NCBI GenBank assembly: GCA_028671895.1
Contig: CM053810.1
Coordinates: 27,197,501 to 27,261,500 of the forward strand
Reading direction: 5' to 3'
Length of the DNA: 64,000 nt
Source: Oenanthe sinensis
Taxonomy: Eukaryota; Streptophyta; Magnoliopsida; Apiales; Apiaceae
Shown: positions 31,231-41,925 of the stretch, one piece after another
Position numbering within the stretch: position 1 is the stretch's first letter
Layout: every line of letters starts with the position of its first letter
The notes under the pieces: model-generated
What the model was told of the DNA's origin: nothing
What the model saw: the letters and a program-made list of their open reading frames with translations, nothing else
The model's database searches: none
Made by a program: the position numbers and the translations under genes

Positions 31231-32436
31231 AATCTTGCTCTAATGGCTTCTTCTTCTGAAGGATCACAATCCCCACCTCATCAAGGAATTGAGGTAAACC
31301 CTAGCTGTCCTAAAATGTTTAAATTGCTAGGTGAGGATTTAACTAATGCTAGAGATCGAATAAAAATCTTAATTCTCAAAAACCAAGTTTTATCAGATGA
31401 GAATTCTGAATTGAAAAAGCTGAAACTTATAAATGAGAAATTAACTGAAGATGTTGCATTTCAAGTTAATAGAGTCAACTGCTATGTTGAAATTGAAGCT
31501 TTTTTGAAGGATAAAATTGAAAAAGAGAAAGTCAGGTGTCAAGCCTATAGAACTGCTTCATTTGTTATGAAAGACCTAGTAGACCAACAAGAGATTAAAC
31601 GGAAAGTTGGGATAGGTTTTGAATATAACAAGTCCGTAGGAAAGGCTAGTAACATCACCCCTTTTAAAGAGAGTGCTATAGAGAGGGGTATTCCACGTGT
31701 TATTAAGGACACTAAGACACCTCTTTTCATAACTCCTATTGCAGAACCAGTTCTTGATAGTTGTGTAATAGTGGATTATGAAATTAAACTTGAAGACCTT
31801 AAAGAGGAAGAGAAAGAACAGGAAAAACCTGTTAGGGACATAAAAGGAATAAATGTCCAAAAAGCTAAATATGTACCTAAAAGACCAACAGAAAATGTGA
31901 ACACTGCTAGTTCATCCACTCCTGGTTTAGGTGCTAATGAGCTTAAGAAAAATCATAACAGACCTAGTAAGTTTGTTAATAGTAGGGATAAGAACAATAG
32001 ATTCCATGCTACTGAGAACTTTAAAAATGTTAATAAAGTTAAGGTAGAAACTGTTAAGACTCCTGCTATTGTGAATAAAATGCCTACTATTGATGCATGC
32101 CATAAACCATGTGGTGTAGATAACTGTATGCTATGTGCTTTCAATATTATGTCTGCATATTTTAAAAGCATGCATGCTATGAATGTCAATACTACACCTA
32201 GACAGCACATAAATCACAGGCATGCTAGATCAAAGACTGCCAGTCCTCCTGTTTCACAGAAGGAGACATTTTCTCCTAAGCCTGTATACAAAAATGTTAA
32301 AGTTGTTTACAAGGAGAAATGTTCAGTCAAAGTAGTAGATGAGTTTGTCATGTTGGGTTCTGTTGTTAAACCTGACAAAGGACAATTTTTCAAATATGTC
32401 GGGCCCAATCAATGTTGGGTTCCGAAGAAGGCCTAA
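31231..32436 (+). CDS. Copia gag of A, C-terminal segment
   Basis: In frame with the preceding gag segment; the first ATG is at 31243. A coiled-coil-like stretch (NSELKKLKLINEKLTEDV) and an acidic LEDLKEEEKEQ region match Y. A second Cys cluster, CGVDNCMLCAFN, matches Z's CGDIDCMPCKLN. It ends WVPKKA followed by TAA (32434-32436), with two further stops before the protease frame opens at 32449 in the same phase. Z also has a stop at this boundary, so the break between gag and pol may be a feature of the lineage rather than damage. Confidence 0.85.
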   Translation, partial: NLALMASSSEGSQSPPHQGIEVNPSCPKMFKLLGEDLTNARDRIKILILKNQVLSDENSELKKLKLINEKLTEDVAFQVNRVNCYVEIEAFLKDKIEKEKVRCQAYRTASFVMKDLVDQQEIKRKVGIGFEYNKSVGKASNITPFKESAIERGIPRVIKDTKTPLFITPIAEPVLDSCVIVDYEIKLEDLKEEEKEQEKPVRDIKGINVQKAKYVPKRPTENVNTASSSTPGLGANELKKNHNRPSKFVNSRDKNNRFHATENFKNVNKVKVETVKTPAIVNKMPTIDACHKPCGVDNCMLCAFNIMSAYFKSMHAMNVNTTPRQHINHRHARSKTASPPVSQKETFSPKPVYKNVKVVYKEKCSVKVVDEFVMLGSVVKPDKGQFFKYVGPNQCWVPKKA

Positions 32437-32448
32437 CTCATTTGATGA

Positions 32449-34839
32449 TTGCAGGGTGTGAAACAGGTGAACCGGGTTATTTGGATTCTCGACAGTGGAT
32501 CCTCACGACACATGACCGGAGATAGAGCCCTGCTATCAAATGTTGTTGAGAGAGCTGGCCCAATAGTTACCTTTGGAAATGACAGCAAGGGTATGACTAA
32601 GGGATATGGCTATTTAGAAGCTGGCAATGTCGTCATTGATAATGTATCTTTCGTGGAAGGTCTCAAACACAATCTTCTGAGTATCAGTCAGTTTTATGAC
32701 AAGGGATACACAGTGACCTTTGTGAAGGATAAGTGTTTGATTTCTCACAAGAAGGATGAAAAGCTTGCTCTTCAGGGAGTAAGGAAAGGAAACTTGTTCG
32801 TAGCCGATCTGAACTCAGGTTGCAGAAATGAAGTCAATTGTTTTTATGCTAAAGCTTCGTCAGATGAATGTTGGCTATGGCACAAGAAGCTCTCACACCT
32901 TAATTTCAAATCTATGAATTCTCTAGTCAAAAGAGAATTAGTGAGAGGACTGCCTCAATTGGAATTCACACAAGAAGGACTTTGTGAGGCATGTCAGAAA
33001 GGGAAAGCAAAGAAAGCATCACATCCAAGCACTGACACATCTAGTATTTCTGAACCACTGCAATTAATTCACATGGATTTATTTGGTCCAGTTAATGTAA
33101 TGTCAATGTCACATAAAAGATATGCCTTGGTGATTGTTGATGACTATTCAAGATATACATGGGTTTTATTCCTGCACTCAAAGGATGAAACTCCTCAAGT
33201 AATGATTGATCATATAAAAATGATTGAGTTGGATTCGAAGCTTCCAGTTAGAGCTATAAGGTCAGACAATGGAACTGAATTCAAGAATGCAGTTCTGAAT
33301 GACTTTTGTGCTGAAAAGGGAATAACAAGACAATTCTCAGCGCCTAGAACTCCGCAACAGAATGGAGTTGTAGAAAGGAAGAATCGTACATTAATTGAAG
33401 CTGCAAGGACTATGCTGAGTGAATCAAGGCTTTCAATGTACTTTTGGGCTGAAGCTGTAAATACTACATGTTATACCCAGAATCGAACTCTGATCAACAA
33501 GGACTTAATGAAGACACCCTACGAAATAATGGCTAACAAGAAACCAACGCTCAAATACTTTCATGTATTTGGTGCTAAATGCTTTGTACTTAAAGATGGA
33601 GAAGAACGTATTGGAAAGTTCGAGGCTAAAGCTCTAGAAGCTATTTTTGTTGGTTATTCTAGAAGATCTTATCGGGTGTATATTATTGATCAACATAATG
33701 TCAAAGAAAGTGTCAATGTAACTTTTGATGACACAAAATTCCCTAACATCCAAAATGATGATCCATCTGAAACTCTTAAGTTCAACAATATTCCAGACTC
33801 ACACTCAGATGATGAAAACGAACCTGAGGCTGCAACAGGAAACAACAATGATAATAATGCTGATGATCTAAGTGGTAGTGGTGGAAATAATGGAAACTCT
33901 GCAGATACCACTAACACACAAGGAGATTCATCAAGAGATCCTAGCAGCAATTCAGGGGGAGGAGATGAAGGATCAGCAAATCAAACACAACATCACAATG
34001 AAATTCAAGGCGAATCATCAAGATCTAATCTGCCAAGTCAGAGAATTTGGAGTAGAGCTCATCCTTTTGAGCTGATCATTGGTGATCCAGATGTTGGTGT
34101 TAGAACAAGAGGTGCTACACAGAATCAATGCAATTATTCTGGGTTTCTATCTGAAATGGAACCTAAGAAAATAGAAGAAGCATTGTCTGATCCTGATTGG
34201 GTGATTGCTATGCAAGATGAACTCAATCAATTTGAATCTCAAGAAGTTTGGAAACTGGTACCCAGAACTAAGGACAAGACTGTAATTGGCACACGATGGG
34301 TATTCAGAAACAAGTTGGATGAAGATGGCATTGTGATAAGGAACAAGGCCAGACTAGTTGCAAAAGGTTATTCCCAAGCTGAAGGAATTGATTATGATGA
34401 AACCTATGCTCCAGTTGCAAGACTTGAGGCTATCAGGATGTTTCTGGCATTCGCAGCTCACTCCAATTTTAAAGTTTATCAAATGGACGTGAAGAGTGCA
34501 TTCCTGAACGGAAAGTTAGCTGAAGAGGTATATGTACAACAGCCCCCGGGCTTTGAAGATCCAGATCACATGGACTTTGTATATTTTCTTTTCAAGGCTA
34601 TCTATGGTCTCAAACAAGCACCCAGAACATGGTATGACACTCTTTCAGAATTCTTACTTGAAAATGCTTTTGTTAGAGGAGTCATAGATAACACCTTATT
34701 TTATAAGAAACACAATAATGATCTGATAATGGTACAAGTATATGTTGATGACATAATATTTGGGTCTACTAATGATAACTTGTGCAAGAGATTTGCTAAG
34801 TTAATGCAGAGTAGGTACGAGATGAGCTTAATGGGATAG
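32449..34839 (+). CDS. Copia pol of A: protease, integrase, RT (main part)
   Basis: 796 codons. Protease: LDSGSSRHMTGD near the start. The GAG-pre-integrase zinc finger (WHKKLSHLNF to CEACQKGK) follows, then the integrase core with MDLFGP, RSDNGTEF and GVVERKNRT supplying Asp, Asp and Glu. An Asn/Gly/Ser-rich linker runs about residues 450-530. RT holds KARLVAKGYSQ, DVKSAFLNG, LYGLKQ-type KAIYGLKQAPR and YVDDIIFGS. The first codon is TTG as listed; no ATG start is compelling, which suggests expression from gag by some bypass. It ends at an in-frame TAG (34837-34839) within RT. Confidence 0.92.
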   Translation: MQGVKQVNRVIWILDSGSSRHMTGDRALLSNVVERAGPIVTFGNDSKGMTKGYGYLEAGNVVIDNVSFVEGLKHNLLSISQFYDKGYTVTFVKDKCLISHKKDEKLALQGVRKGNLFVADLNSGCRNEVNCFYAKASSDECWLWHKKLSHLNFKSMNSLVKRELVRGLPQLEFTQEGLCEACQKGKAKKASHPSTDTSSISEPLQLIHMDLFGPVNVMSMSHKRYALVIVDDYSRYTWVLFLHSKDETPQVMIDHIKMIELDSKLPVRAIRSDNGTEFKNAVLNDFCAEKGITRQFSAPRTPQQNGVVERKNRTLIEAARTMLSESRLSMYFWAEAVNTTCYTQNRTLINKDLMKTPYEIMANKKPTLKYFHVFGAKCFVLKDGEERIGKFEAKALEAIFVGYSRRSYRVYIIDQHNVKESVNVTFDDTKFPNIQNDDPSETLKFNNIPDSHSDDENEPEAATGNNNDNNADDLSGSGGNNGNSADTTNTQGDSSRDPSSNSGGGDEGSANQTQHHNEIQGESSRSNLPSQRIWSRAHPFELIIGDPDVGVRTRGATQNQCNYSGFLSEMEPKKIEEALSDPDWVIAMQDELNQFESQEVWKLVPRTKDKTVIGTRWVFRNKLDEDGIVIRNKARLVAKGYSQAEGIDYDETYAPVARLEAIRMFLAFAAHSNFKVYQMDVKSAFLNGKLAEEVYVQQPPGFEDPDHMDFVYFLFKAIYGLKQAPRTWYDTLSEFLLENAFVRGVIDNTLFYKKHNNDLIMVQVYVDDIIFGSTNDNLCKRFAKLMQSRYEMSLMG

Positions 34840-35691
34840 CTGAAATTCTTCCTTGAACTTCAAGTGAGTCAAAGAATAGATGGAATATTCATTTGTCAGT
34901 CCAAGTACCTTAAAGAACTTCTTAAGAAGTATCACATGGAAGATTCAGCATCTGCAAGAACTCCCTCATCTACAGCTGTCAAGCTTGGAGTATGTGAAAA
35001 CTCAATAAAGGTAGACATCACAAGCTACAAAGGTATGATTGGATCTCTTCTTTACCTAACTGCAAGCCGACCAGATATTATGTATGCCACTTGTATATGT
35101 GCAAGGTTCCAAGCGGATCCTAGAGATATTCATCTTGTTGCTGTGAAAAGAATCTTAAGATATCTTAAGGGTACACCTAATCTTGGTATCTGGTACCCTA
35201 AAGAATCTGGTTTTAACCTAATAGGATATACAGATTCTGATTATGCAGGTAGTGTTGTTGATAGGAAGAGCACCTCAGGGAGCTGTCAATTCCTAGGGAG
35301 AAGATTGATTTCCTGGTACAGTAAGAAACAGCAAACGGTTTCCAATTCTACAGCAGAGGCTGAGTACATTGCTGCGGGAAGCTGTTGCGCTCAGATCTTA
35401 TGGATAAGGAATCAACTCAGAGATTATGGCTTTATGTTAAATAAAATTCCTATTTTATGTGATAACACAAGTGCCATTGCAATCTCCAACAACCCTGTAC
35501 AGCACACGAGGACAAAGCACATAGATATCAGGTATCATTTTATTCGAGAACATGTTATGAATGGTACTGTGGAGTTACACTTTGTACCCACAGAAGAACA
35601 GACTGCAGATATTTTTACTAAACCACTTGATGAATCCACATTCACCAGGTTGGTTGGTGAACTTGGGATGTTGAATAGTTTTTCATCTTAA
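34840..35691 (+). CDS. Copia pol of A: end of RT and RNase H
   Basis: In frame with the preceding pol segment after one TAG. RT thumb region (LKELLKKYHMEDS, TASRPDIMYAT) and RNase H (YTDSDYAGSVVDRKSTSG, STAEAEYIAA, CDNTSAIAIS, QTADIFTKPL) are present with all expected motifs. TAA at 35689-35691 ends pol. Only a single nonsense codon separates the halves, so a recent ancestor or helper element was probably intact. Confidence 0.92.
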   Translation: MKFFLELQVSQRIDGIFICQSKYLKELLKKYHMEDSASARTPSSTAVKLGVCENSIKVDITSYKGMIGSLLYLTASRPDIMYATCICARFQADPRDIHLVAVKRILRYLKGTPNLGIWYPKESGFNLIGYTDSDYAGSVVDRKSTSGSCQFLGRRLISWYSKKQQTVSNSTAEAEYIAAGSCCAQILWIRNQLRDYGFMLNKIPILCDNTSAIAISNNPVQHTRTKHIDIRYHFIREHVMNGTVELHFVPTEEQTADIFTKPLDESTFTRLVGELGMLNSFSS

Positions 35692-36735
35692 ATCCCAGTT
35701 CACATCTGCATTATGTTCTTAAATAAAATTTCAAGTGTTTGTTATGTGAATATTTGTCATAATACTTGTGAATTTATTTTACTAAATTCTAGTTCTCGAA
35801 TGTGTGTTTAGTATAAATTATTATAATATTTTATTTTATCTATTTTTGGTTGTATTCTACTATATTGTAATCTTAGATTATTATCTTTAAAATAATTTAA
35901 TCAAAATTTTACAAGTTAGAATTTTGGTAAAAATTATTTTTATGAGAAAATAATCAAATATTAAAGTATAGTTATTATTAGTATAATTCAATATTTTGTG
36001 TTATTATATTTTAGTAAATTATTAAATATATTTTGGATTATATATATATTATATTATATATGTTATATACTAGTTTATTTAAAATAAAATAAATCAGGAG
36101 AGACTTTTATTTTATTTTTAAAATTTTCAGCTTAAAATTAAAAGTCTCCCCGAGAATTTAAAATGTCTCCCCGAGACATTTTAAAAGTCTCTGTGATCTA
36201 TCAATGTCTCCCCGAATTTTCTTGTTTTTATTTAATGTTTTTTTTGTTGTTATTTAATAAGTTTCTGAGAGATTTTGAAAGGTCTTCCCGACCTTCAAAA
36301 GTCTCCCCGAGATTTTTGAAAGGTCTCCCCGGCCTTACAAAGTCTCCCCGAGACTTTTCCTATATATATATGATCAGTTGTCATTCTAAAATTCTAATCT
36401 ATCCTATTCTATTCTGTTTTTTTATTTCCAAACACAACTAAACTCTTGCAATTTTTTTTCTATCTCTCCATTAATCAGTTTTTCATGTGAGTGTTTAAAC
36501 AATTGCTAAAAGCTATATTGTTTTCCTTTCGTTTTTTTTAATATATATATATTTTTTATTCGATAAGTCGTCATACATAGTGTTTTTAATTTAAAGTTCT
36601 AATATATAAAATTCTATATTTCATATGTTTCTATTTTAAATTATGAGACACTTAATTTTTTGATCACTTATTTAATTTCACCTGTTCTATTTATTTTCTA
36701 ATAAGTTGCATTGTCTGTTTATCAGATAAGTTAAA
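35692..36735 (+). promoter_or_regulatory. Pol-ORF3 spacer of A with LTR-like motif array and TATA (candidate internal promoter)
   Basis: No coding sequence. 35692-36110 is plain AT-rich DNA. At 36130-36355 about nine copies of AGTCTCCCCGAG or AGGTCTCCCCGG occur, the same motif as in A's own LTRs. A TATA-like CTATATATATATGATCAG follows at once (36359-36376), matching LTR TCTATATATATGAGATCAG, and then weakly similar sequence (GTCATTC against TAACATTC). ORF3's ATG is 360 bp further on. The order array-TATA-leader mirrors the LTR. Promoter function is inferred. Confidence 0.65.
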
Positions 36736-39700
36736 ATGGCTGCTGTCTTTGAAATCTGCAAGACTAACTATGTAGGATACTTTGATCCTACAAGATGTCC
36801 TGAACCCAGATTTGTTCCATGGATTCGATTTCTCAATGAGCATCCTATGATCGGAACTTCAATAACCCTGGACCCTGTTCTGAAGATTGATCCACTGAAG
36901 GCTCTCTACTCTACAGCTGTAAATTGCTCAACCAGCACGACATCTCGCTTCGCATTCAAAGTAAGAGGAAGAGATTACTGGGTGACAGATAATGATGTAA
37001 ACAGAATTATAGGCTTCCCAACAGACAACTTTGATCCACTACCAACACCTCAGGAGCTGATAGAATTCTTTCAAACCATCCAGTATCAAGGTGAATTTAA
37101 CATGGTTAGACTGTCCAAGACTCATCTGGTAAGTGAGTGGGACTTCATCTTTGATACACTGGCCAAGGTATTTTCTCCATGTCTGAAGAATAGTTTTCAC
37201 AACATTCCTCTGCTTTTACAAAACATAGGATTTGCTGTGACACATAACCGGAGAATAAATTTTGGCAAATTAATTTTGAAAGAGATAATCAGGAAAATGG
37301 GTACTTTTTCAAGCAGAAGTCTTACAGAAGATCATACAGTTCATTGCTACTATCCAAGATTTCTGACTTTGTTTTTGAATGACAAGCTAACTAATGAACA
37401 CAAAGTGTTATTTAACAATTCACCTTTAGTAAGATCGCTTTCCACACAAAGAAATCTTTTTACAAGGTTGTCGAAGGCAAACAAACTACCAGGTGTTCCT
37501 GTAATTTATACACCATACATGTCTCAATTCATTCATCAACAACAAAATCAAGCACCAGCACCAGTGTTTGGTGAAGGACCTCTACAAATGATTCCTGCTC
37601 CTCCAAGTGAAGATGAAGATGAACAAGTTGAACAACTTGAAGAACATCATGCTCAAGCAGAACCAATTGCATCTGCTCCAGTAAGTACTCAGGTAAGGAA
37701 TTCTTCTATTGTGAATTTTGACTTAAATCTTGACTTAAATTATATCAGTGTTAAGCCCTCAGTGGCTATTAGGATAGATCATGAGTCTGAAATCCAACAG
37801 TCTCTGACACAGGTCTTAGATCCATACACTACTACTTCATCATCACAATCTCTCTCCCAAACATAGAAGAGAAAACATACACAGTTAGGGAGTGAAGAAG
37901 ACTTGATTCCTGCTCCACAGAAGAAGCAAATGCTTGGTACTTCATCTACCCTAGTAATGGTAGAACATGATGCTTCACAACATCAAGTGCCTTCACAGGC
38001 TTTAGGAGGAAACTTGGATCTCTCGCTGATTCCTAGATCCTTGCCTACCTCCCCGGATGGATCATATCCGGAATCTGAAAAGATCTACTCATCATCTCAA
38101 GATGATCAGCAACTCTTTGAGTCTTATCCTGAGGCAACTCAGTTTTCTATTCCAAAAGAAACGCAAGACTTTATTGAGGATTGGAACTCGCAAAGTTCCA
38201 TTGCACCACCAGTGACCTCTCATGCAGGGGCTTTGGTGATCTATACTGCAGGTACATCTGGAGGCTCGGATTTTGAGTTAAACACGAGCGAAGAAAGGCA
38301 AACACTGTGTGATACACCTACACGTGAGGTGAGTGAAACACTCTTGCAAATAGGAAAAATGAGTGCACACACAGGCACAGAAAGTGAGATGCAAAATATG
38401 TTACTGTCCTTTCAACAACAGATGGATGCACTGAAAGCTGAGAATGCACAACTTCGAGCTCAAGTCAATGCTCAAAATTCTTCAGATCCAGTTACAAATC
38501 AGTTTTCTCTTATTAGAAAGGATCTTGAAGAAGTAAAGACAACTGTGCTTCTCAAAACAAATGATGTGAATCAAACACAAGGTGTTATAGCAGCTGATAT
38601 CAAGGACTTAAGACAGAGTCAAATTCAAATTGCTGATAATCTCACAGAGATAAATAAGATCTCAAATCGTATCGATGTTCTGGAAAATGATTATCATCAG
38701 TACAATGCTCTTAATTCCTCGAAATTTGCAATGATTGAAAGAGGCATAGATCAGCTGAATGAAGGTTTGAGGCACGTCTACAAAATGGTCAAGTCTGGAA
38801 CTAGACCTATCCCAGAACAACAACAATTCTTTGAAGGGACTTCAGTCGAGGATCCCTCAACTAAGGGGGAGAAGGTACAAGAAAAAGCTCCAGTCAAAGG
38901 AAAAGGGAAAATGCATGACACAGTACAAAAAGCTGTTACAGATCAACACAAGTCAGATCAATCTTACTATGCAGCAGAACAAGATTTTTCTTTCTTTGAA
39001 ACAGAACAACAAACTCCTATAAAATCAAATTTTGGTGATGCTGAAACAGGTGAGTTTGACAGAGAATTTCTTTTCTCTGATGAAACAGAAAGAAATGCTG
39101 AGCTAGATGAAGAACTTAGAAGATTTCAAGAAGAATCCATAGAGAAGAACTTTGAGTTAGATGCAAGGATTCTTGAAATGCAAAATGAAGCTCAAGCAAG
39201 AAATGTCAAGCTTGATATGCTTAAGGCTCTCCTACAAGTTAAATCCAAGGAGGAAAAGGAAGCAGCTGCACAAAAGCAAAAGCTATGGGATGCTGCAATC
39301 ACTGCTAAGAGGGAAGACATTAAAAGAAAGTTTGGACCAAAATGGGATCAAGCTAGAATGATCATGGATCAACCTCAGATTGGCACATATCAAGACAGAG
39401 AGGTATCCGGCATGATAGGTGAACTATTCACTGTTAATACAACTGTAGATCTTTACATGGCTGCATTAAAGCTAGAGATCAGGTATATCACAGTTGAAGT
39501 AAATGTAGATGGCTGGCATATCATAATTCATCTTGATAATTATGGTTTCTACAAAGTTTCGTTGGACTTCTTCAGAATAAGAACACCCTCTGAGTTATGG
39601 GTTATGCTGTGTAAAGTAAAAAGAAGTTCAGAGATGAATGAAATACTCCGAGATCACATTCGAGACTTTGCTACTCTAAGGAGTCCAGAAATCATACCTG

Positions 39701-40122
39701 AACCTTATGAAGTAAGGTTTGTGAAAAATAATCGATATCAAATAATTCGTTTTAATTCAGAGTCTATGACTGGATATCCTTTGAACTACTTAATAGACGT
39801 AGAGAAAATGCTACGGTCTGAAGGATTTCAAAGTCAAGCTAAATCAGTTGCTGCTGATTATATCCAAGACTACTGTATGTCTAAAGATATTGATTTTTAC
39901 AAGCAATGGAAAGGACTAGAAGAGTTCAAGCAACCAACTTCAATTCCACATGATCCTCTTGATAATGAAGTTTTGTATAGACTTTCTATATCAGAACAAA
40001 ACAAGGCGTATGGGGTTTCTGGAAGCTCTCAGACAGTACCTGAACTAGAACCACGCACACCTATTGTTGGAAATGAAGAAGCAGAAGAAGGTGAAATACA
40101 GACTCAAGAAGTTCAGAATTGA
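36736..40122 (+). CDS. ORF3 of A, large coiled-coil protein in the env position, one in-frame TAG
   Basis: Two open segments, 36736-37866 and 37903-40122, share one frame, split only by TAG at 37864-37866. Full span is about 1,128 residues. N-terminal globular domain (about 1-270): CPEPRFVPWIRFL, a HLVSEWDFIFD segment, THNRRINFGKLIL and YYPRFLTLFLND. Low-complexity Gln/Ser/Pro middle (about 275-550). Coiled coils about 555-690 (MDALKAENAQLRAQV) and 760-860, separated by STKGEK and KGKGK. C-terminal domain (about 880-1080): GFYKVSLDFFRIR, EPYEVRFVKNNRYQII and VEKMLRSEGF. No signal peptide or transmembrane helix is seen, so a fusion glycoprotein is unlikely. Homologous segments occur in L, X, W and Z. 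Function unknown; a structural or trafficking role is a guess. Confidence 0.85.
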
Positions 40123-40356
40123 AGAAATGTTAATATCTGTTGTTGCTAGAACTAGGATAGATCAAGATAGAAATTTGTACTTTTTGTTCAGTCTAGAGGA
40201 ACAACTATCTTGTATTTATCATTAATGCTTGAATCTGGAAATGTTTAATATAAACCAGAACTAAGTTTATTTATTTACAAGTTTTATTGTTATATCTTTT
40301 TCTTTTTTGTTAGTTGAGTTATCCTCTAGTGATTTGCTTGTTATTGTTTAACAAAC
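40123..40356 (+). other. 3' untranslated region of A
   Basis: Non-coding between the ORF3 stop and the polypurine tract. Carries TAGTTGAGTTATCCTCTAG (40311-40329), shared with L, X and others. Confidence 0.6.
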
Positions 40357-40370
40357 AAATAGGGGGGGAT
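40357..40370 (+). promoter_or_regulatory. Polypurine tract of A
   Basis: AAATAGGGGGGGAT directly precedes the 3' LTR start TGAAAGG. Confidence 0.88.
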
Positions 40371-41770
40371 TGAAAGGCATATGTTTAGAAGCCTATTTGT
40401 TTAGAGAGATGACAACTCAACTCAAACATAGATAATTTGTAAGTAAATATATTATCTGTCACAGGAATCTTCAGCAGGTATTATCTAACAAGAAAAAGAA
40501 GATCAAAGTCAATCTACAGACCTGAAGCAGTACTACATTGAAAGAAGCTCAATTTAATTGATCACGCCTCAGTGGAGTATTTAAGTTTGAAGAAGCTACA
40601 GTGTCAGAAGATTTCAATTTGTGTGACATCAGAAATAGTCAAATCAGAAGGAACAGAAGTGAACCATTATAAAAGTCAAGTGAAGAATTCTATTTGTTGT
40701 GAATCACTCGTGAACCAGACAGTACACGGAGTGTTGGCAAAATACAGAGAAGATTCTTTATTACAGAAAAAATGGTCAGCTACAGACATTGGTGTGAAGA
40801 CAGAACACTTGGAATTATATCATCAAGAGTTGTGGAGTCAAGACTTTAATTTAATTCTCTATTAATTGATTAAATTATTTAGTTAATTTAATTGGTAAAT
40901 TAATTCAATCAGAATTAATTTATTTCTTAAATTGATTAAGAAATTAATTATTTTAGAATTATTTTAGAATGAAGAAGACTTTAATTCAATTCTATTATCA
41001 AAAAGATAATTTATTATGTATCCTATTTACTTAGATTAATTCACACAGAATTAATTTAATGAATAAGATATATATAATAATTTAAATAGAATTTAATTCA
41101 AAAGAAATCAAAAAGGAAGGAAGAAGTCAGTAGATTCAAATCATATGAATCACTTCAAAATAAATGATATACATCTCAGTTATCATTCAGGTCGGCATTT
41201 GATTTCTCGGGAAGACTTTTGAAAAGTCTCCCGGAGACTTTTCAAAAGTCTCCCCGAATCTTATTTGAAAAGTCTCCCCGAGCTATAATAGTCTCCCCGA
41301 GCTATAAAAGTCTTCCCCATCAATTTAAATGATTTTTCATTTAAATCAAGAAGTCTCTGCGAGCAATGATAGTCTCCCTGAAAAGTCTCCCCGAGCACAG
41401 AAAGTCTTCCTAGAGTCAAGAAGTCTTCCCGAATGCACCAGAGAGACTTTTAAGTGTTTCTCTATATATATGAGATCAGTAGTTAACATTCAAAAACTTC
41501 TATTAACATTCTATTCGAGCTAAAAGAAAAAAATACAGAGCATTCATGTTAAATATTCTGTAGAAATTCTAAAGAGCTATTAGTGTTTATTCGAACTGAT
41601 CTTGTAACACCCATCAAGTTTAATACAAGTATTTTACTTGAACTGTGTTTCTTTGATTATTATTTCGTGATAATAATTAAATTGTTTAATCAAAAATTAT
41701 CCGAAACAGTTATTAATATTTAATAGAGATTGTATTCAACCCCCCCTTCTACAATCATTTGGACCTAACA
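40371..41770 (+). repeat. 3' LTR of A
   Basis: 1400 bp, nearly identical to the 5' LTR. The 7-bp length difference equals the poly-C difference (7 C at 41740-41746 against 14). The motif array is at 41205-41450. It is followed by the target duplication ATATC (41771-41775). Confidence 0.95.
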
Positions 41771-41775
41771 ATATC

Positions 41776-41925
41776 CACATGCCGACGCCTGACCAATTCT
41801 GCATGTTATCTAGCCGTCAGTATATTTTTCACTCGTCGGTCATATTGTCAACATCTAACTCAGTTGAGAGTTCATTTTACAGTCGTTAGTTCATTTTTAT
41901 ACTTGTGATTTTTCTAGTACGAACA
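41776..41925 (-). repeat. Left LTR of T, inner part
   Basis: Continues the LTR cut at 28444, collinear with about 45381-45527 of the right LTR, ending TAGTACGAACA. The bases beyond it, AGAATTAGGGGCCAT on the minus strand, are the probable polypurine tract. Confidence 0.75.

Larger units (their letters stand above)
28445..41770 (+). mobile_element. Complete Copia (Sirevirus-like) element A, 13.3 kb
   Basis: 5' LTR (28445-29851), primer site, gag, pol, a 1-kb spacer with an LTR-like array, ORF3, polypurine tract, 3' LTR (40371-41770) and a 5-bp ATATC target duplication. By eye the LTRs differ by only about seven substitutions over 1.4 kb plus a poly-C length change, so the insertion is young. 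Despite that, gag, pol and ORF3 each hold isolated in-frame stops. It inserted into the left LTR of T. Confidence 0.95.

Noticed and set aside
36736..40122. Envelope glycoprotein in the env position
   Set aside because: No signal peptide, transmembrane helix or cysteine-rich ectodomain is visible; coiled coil and low complexity dominate.
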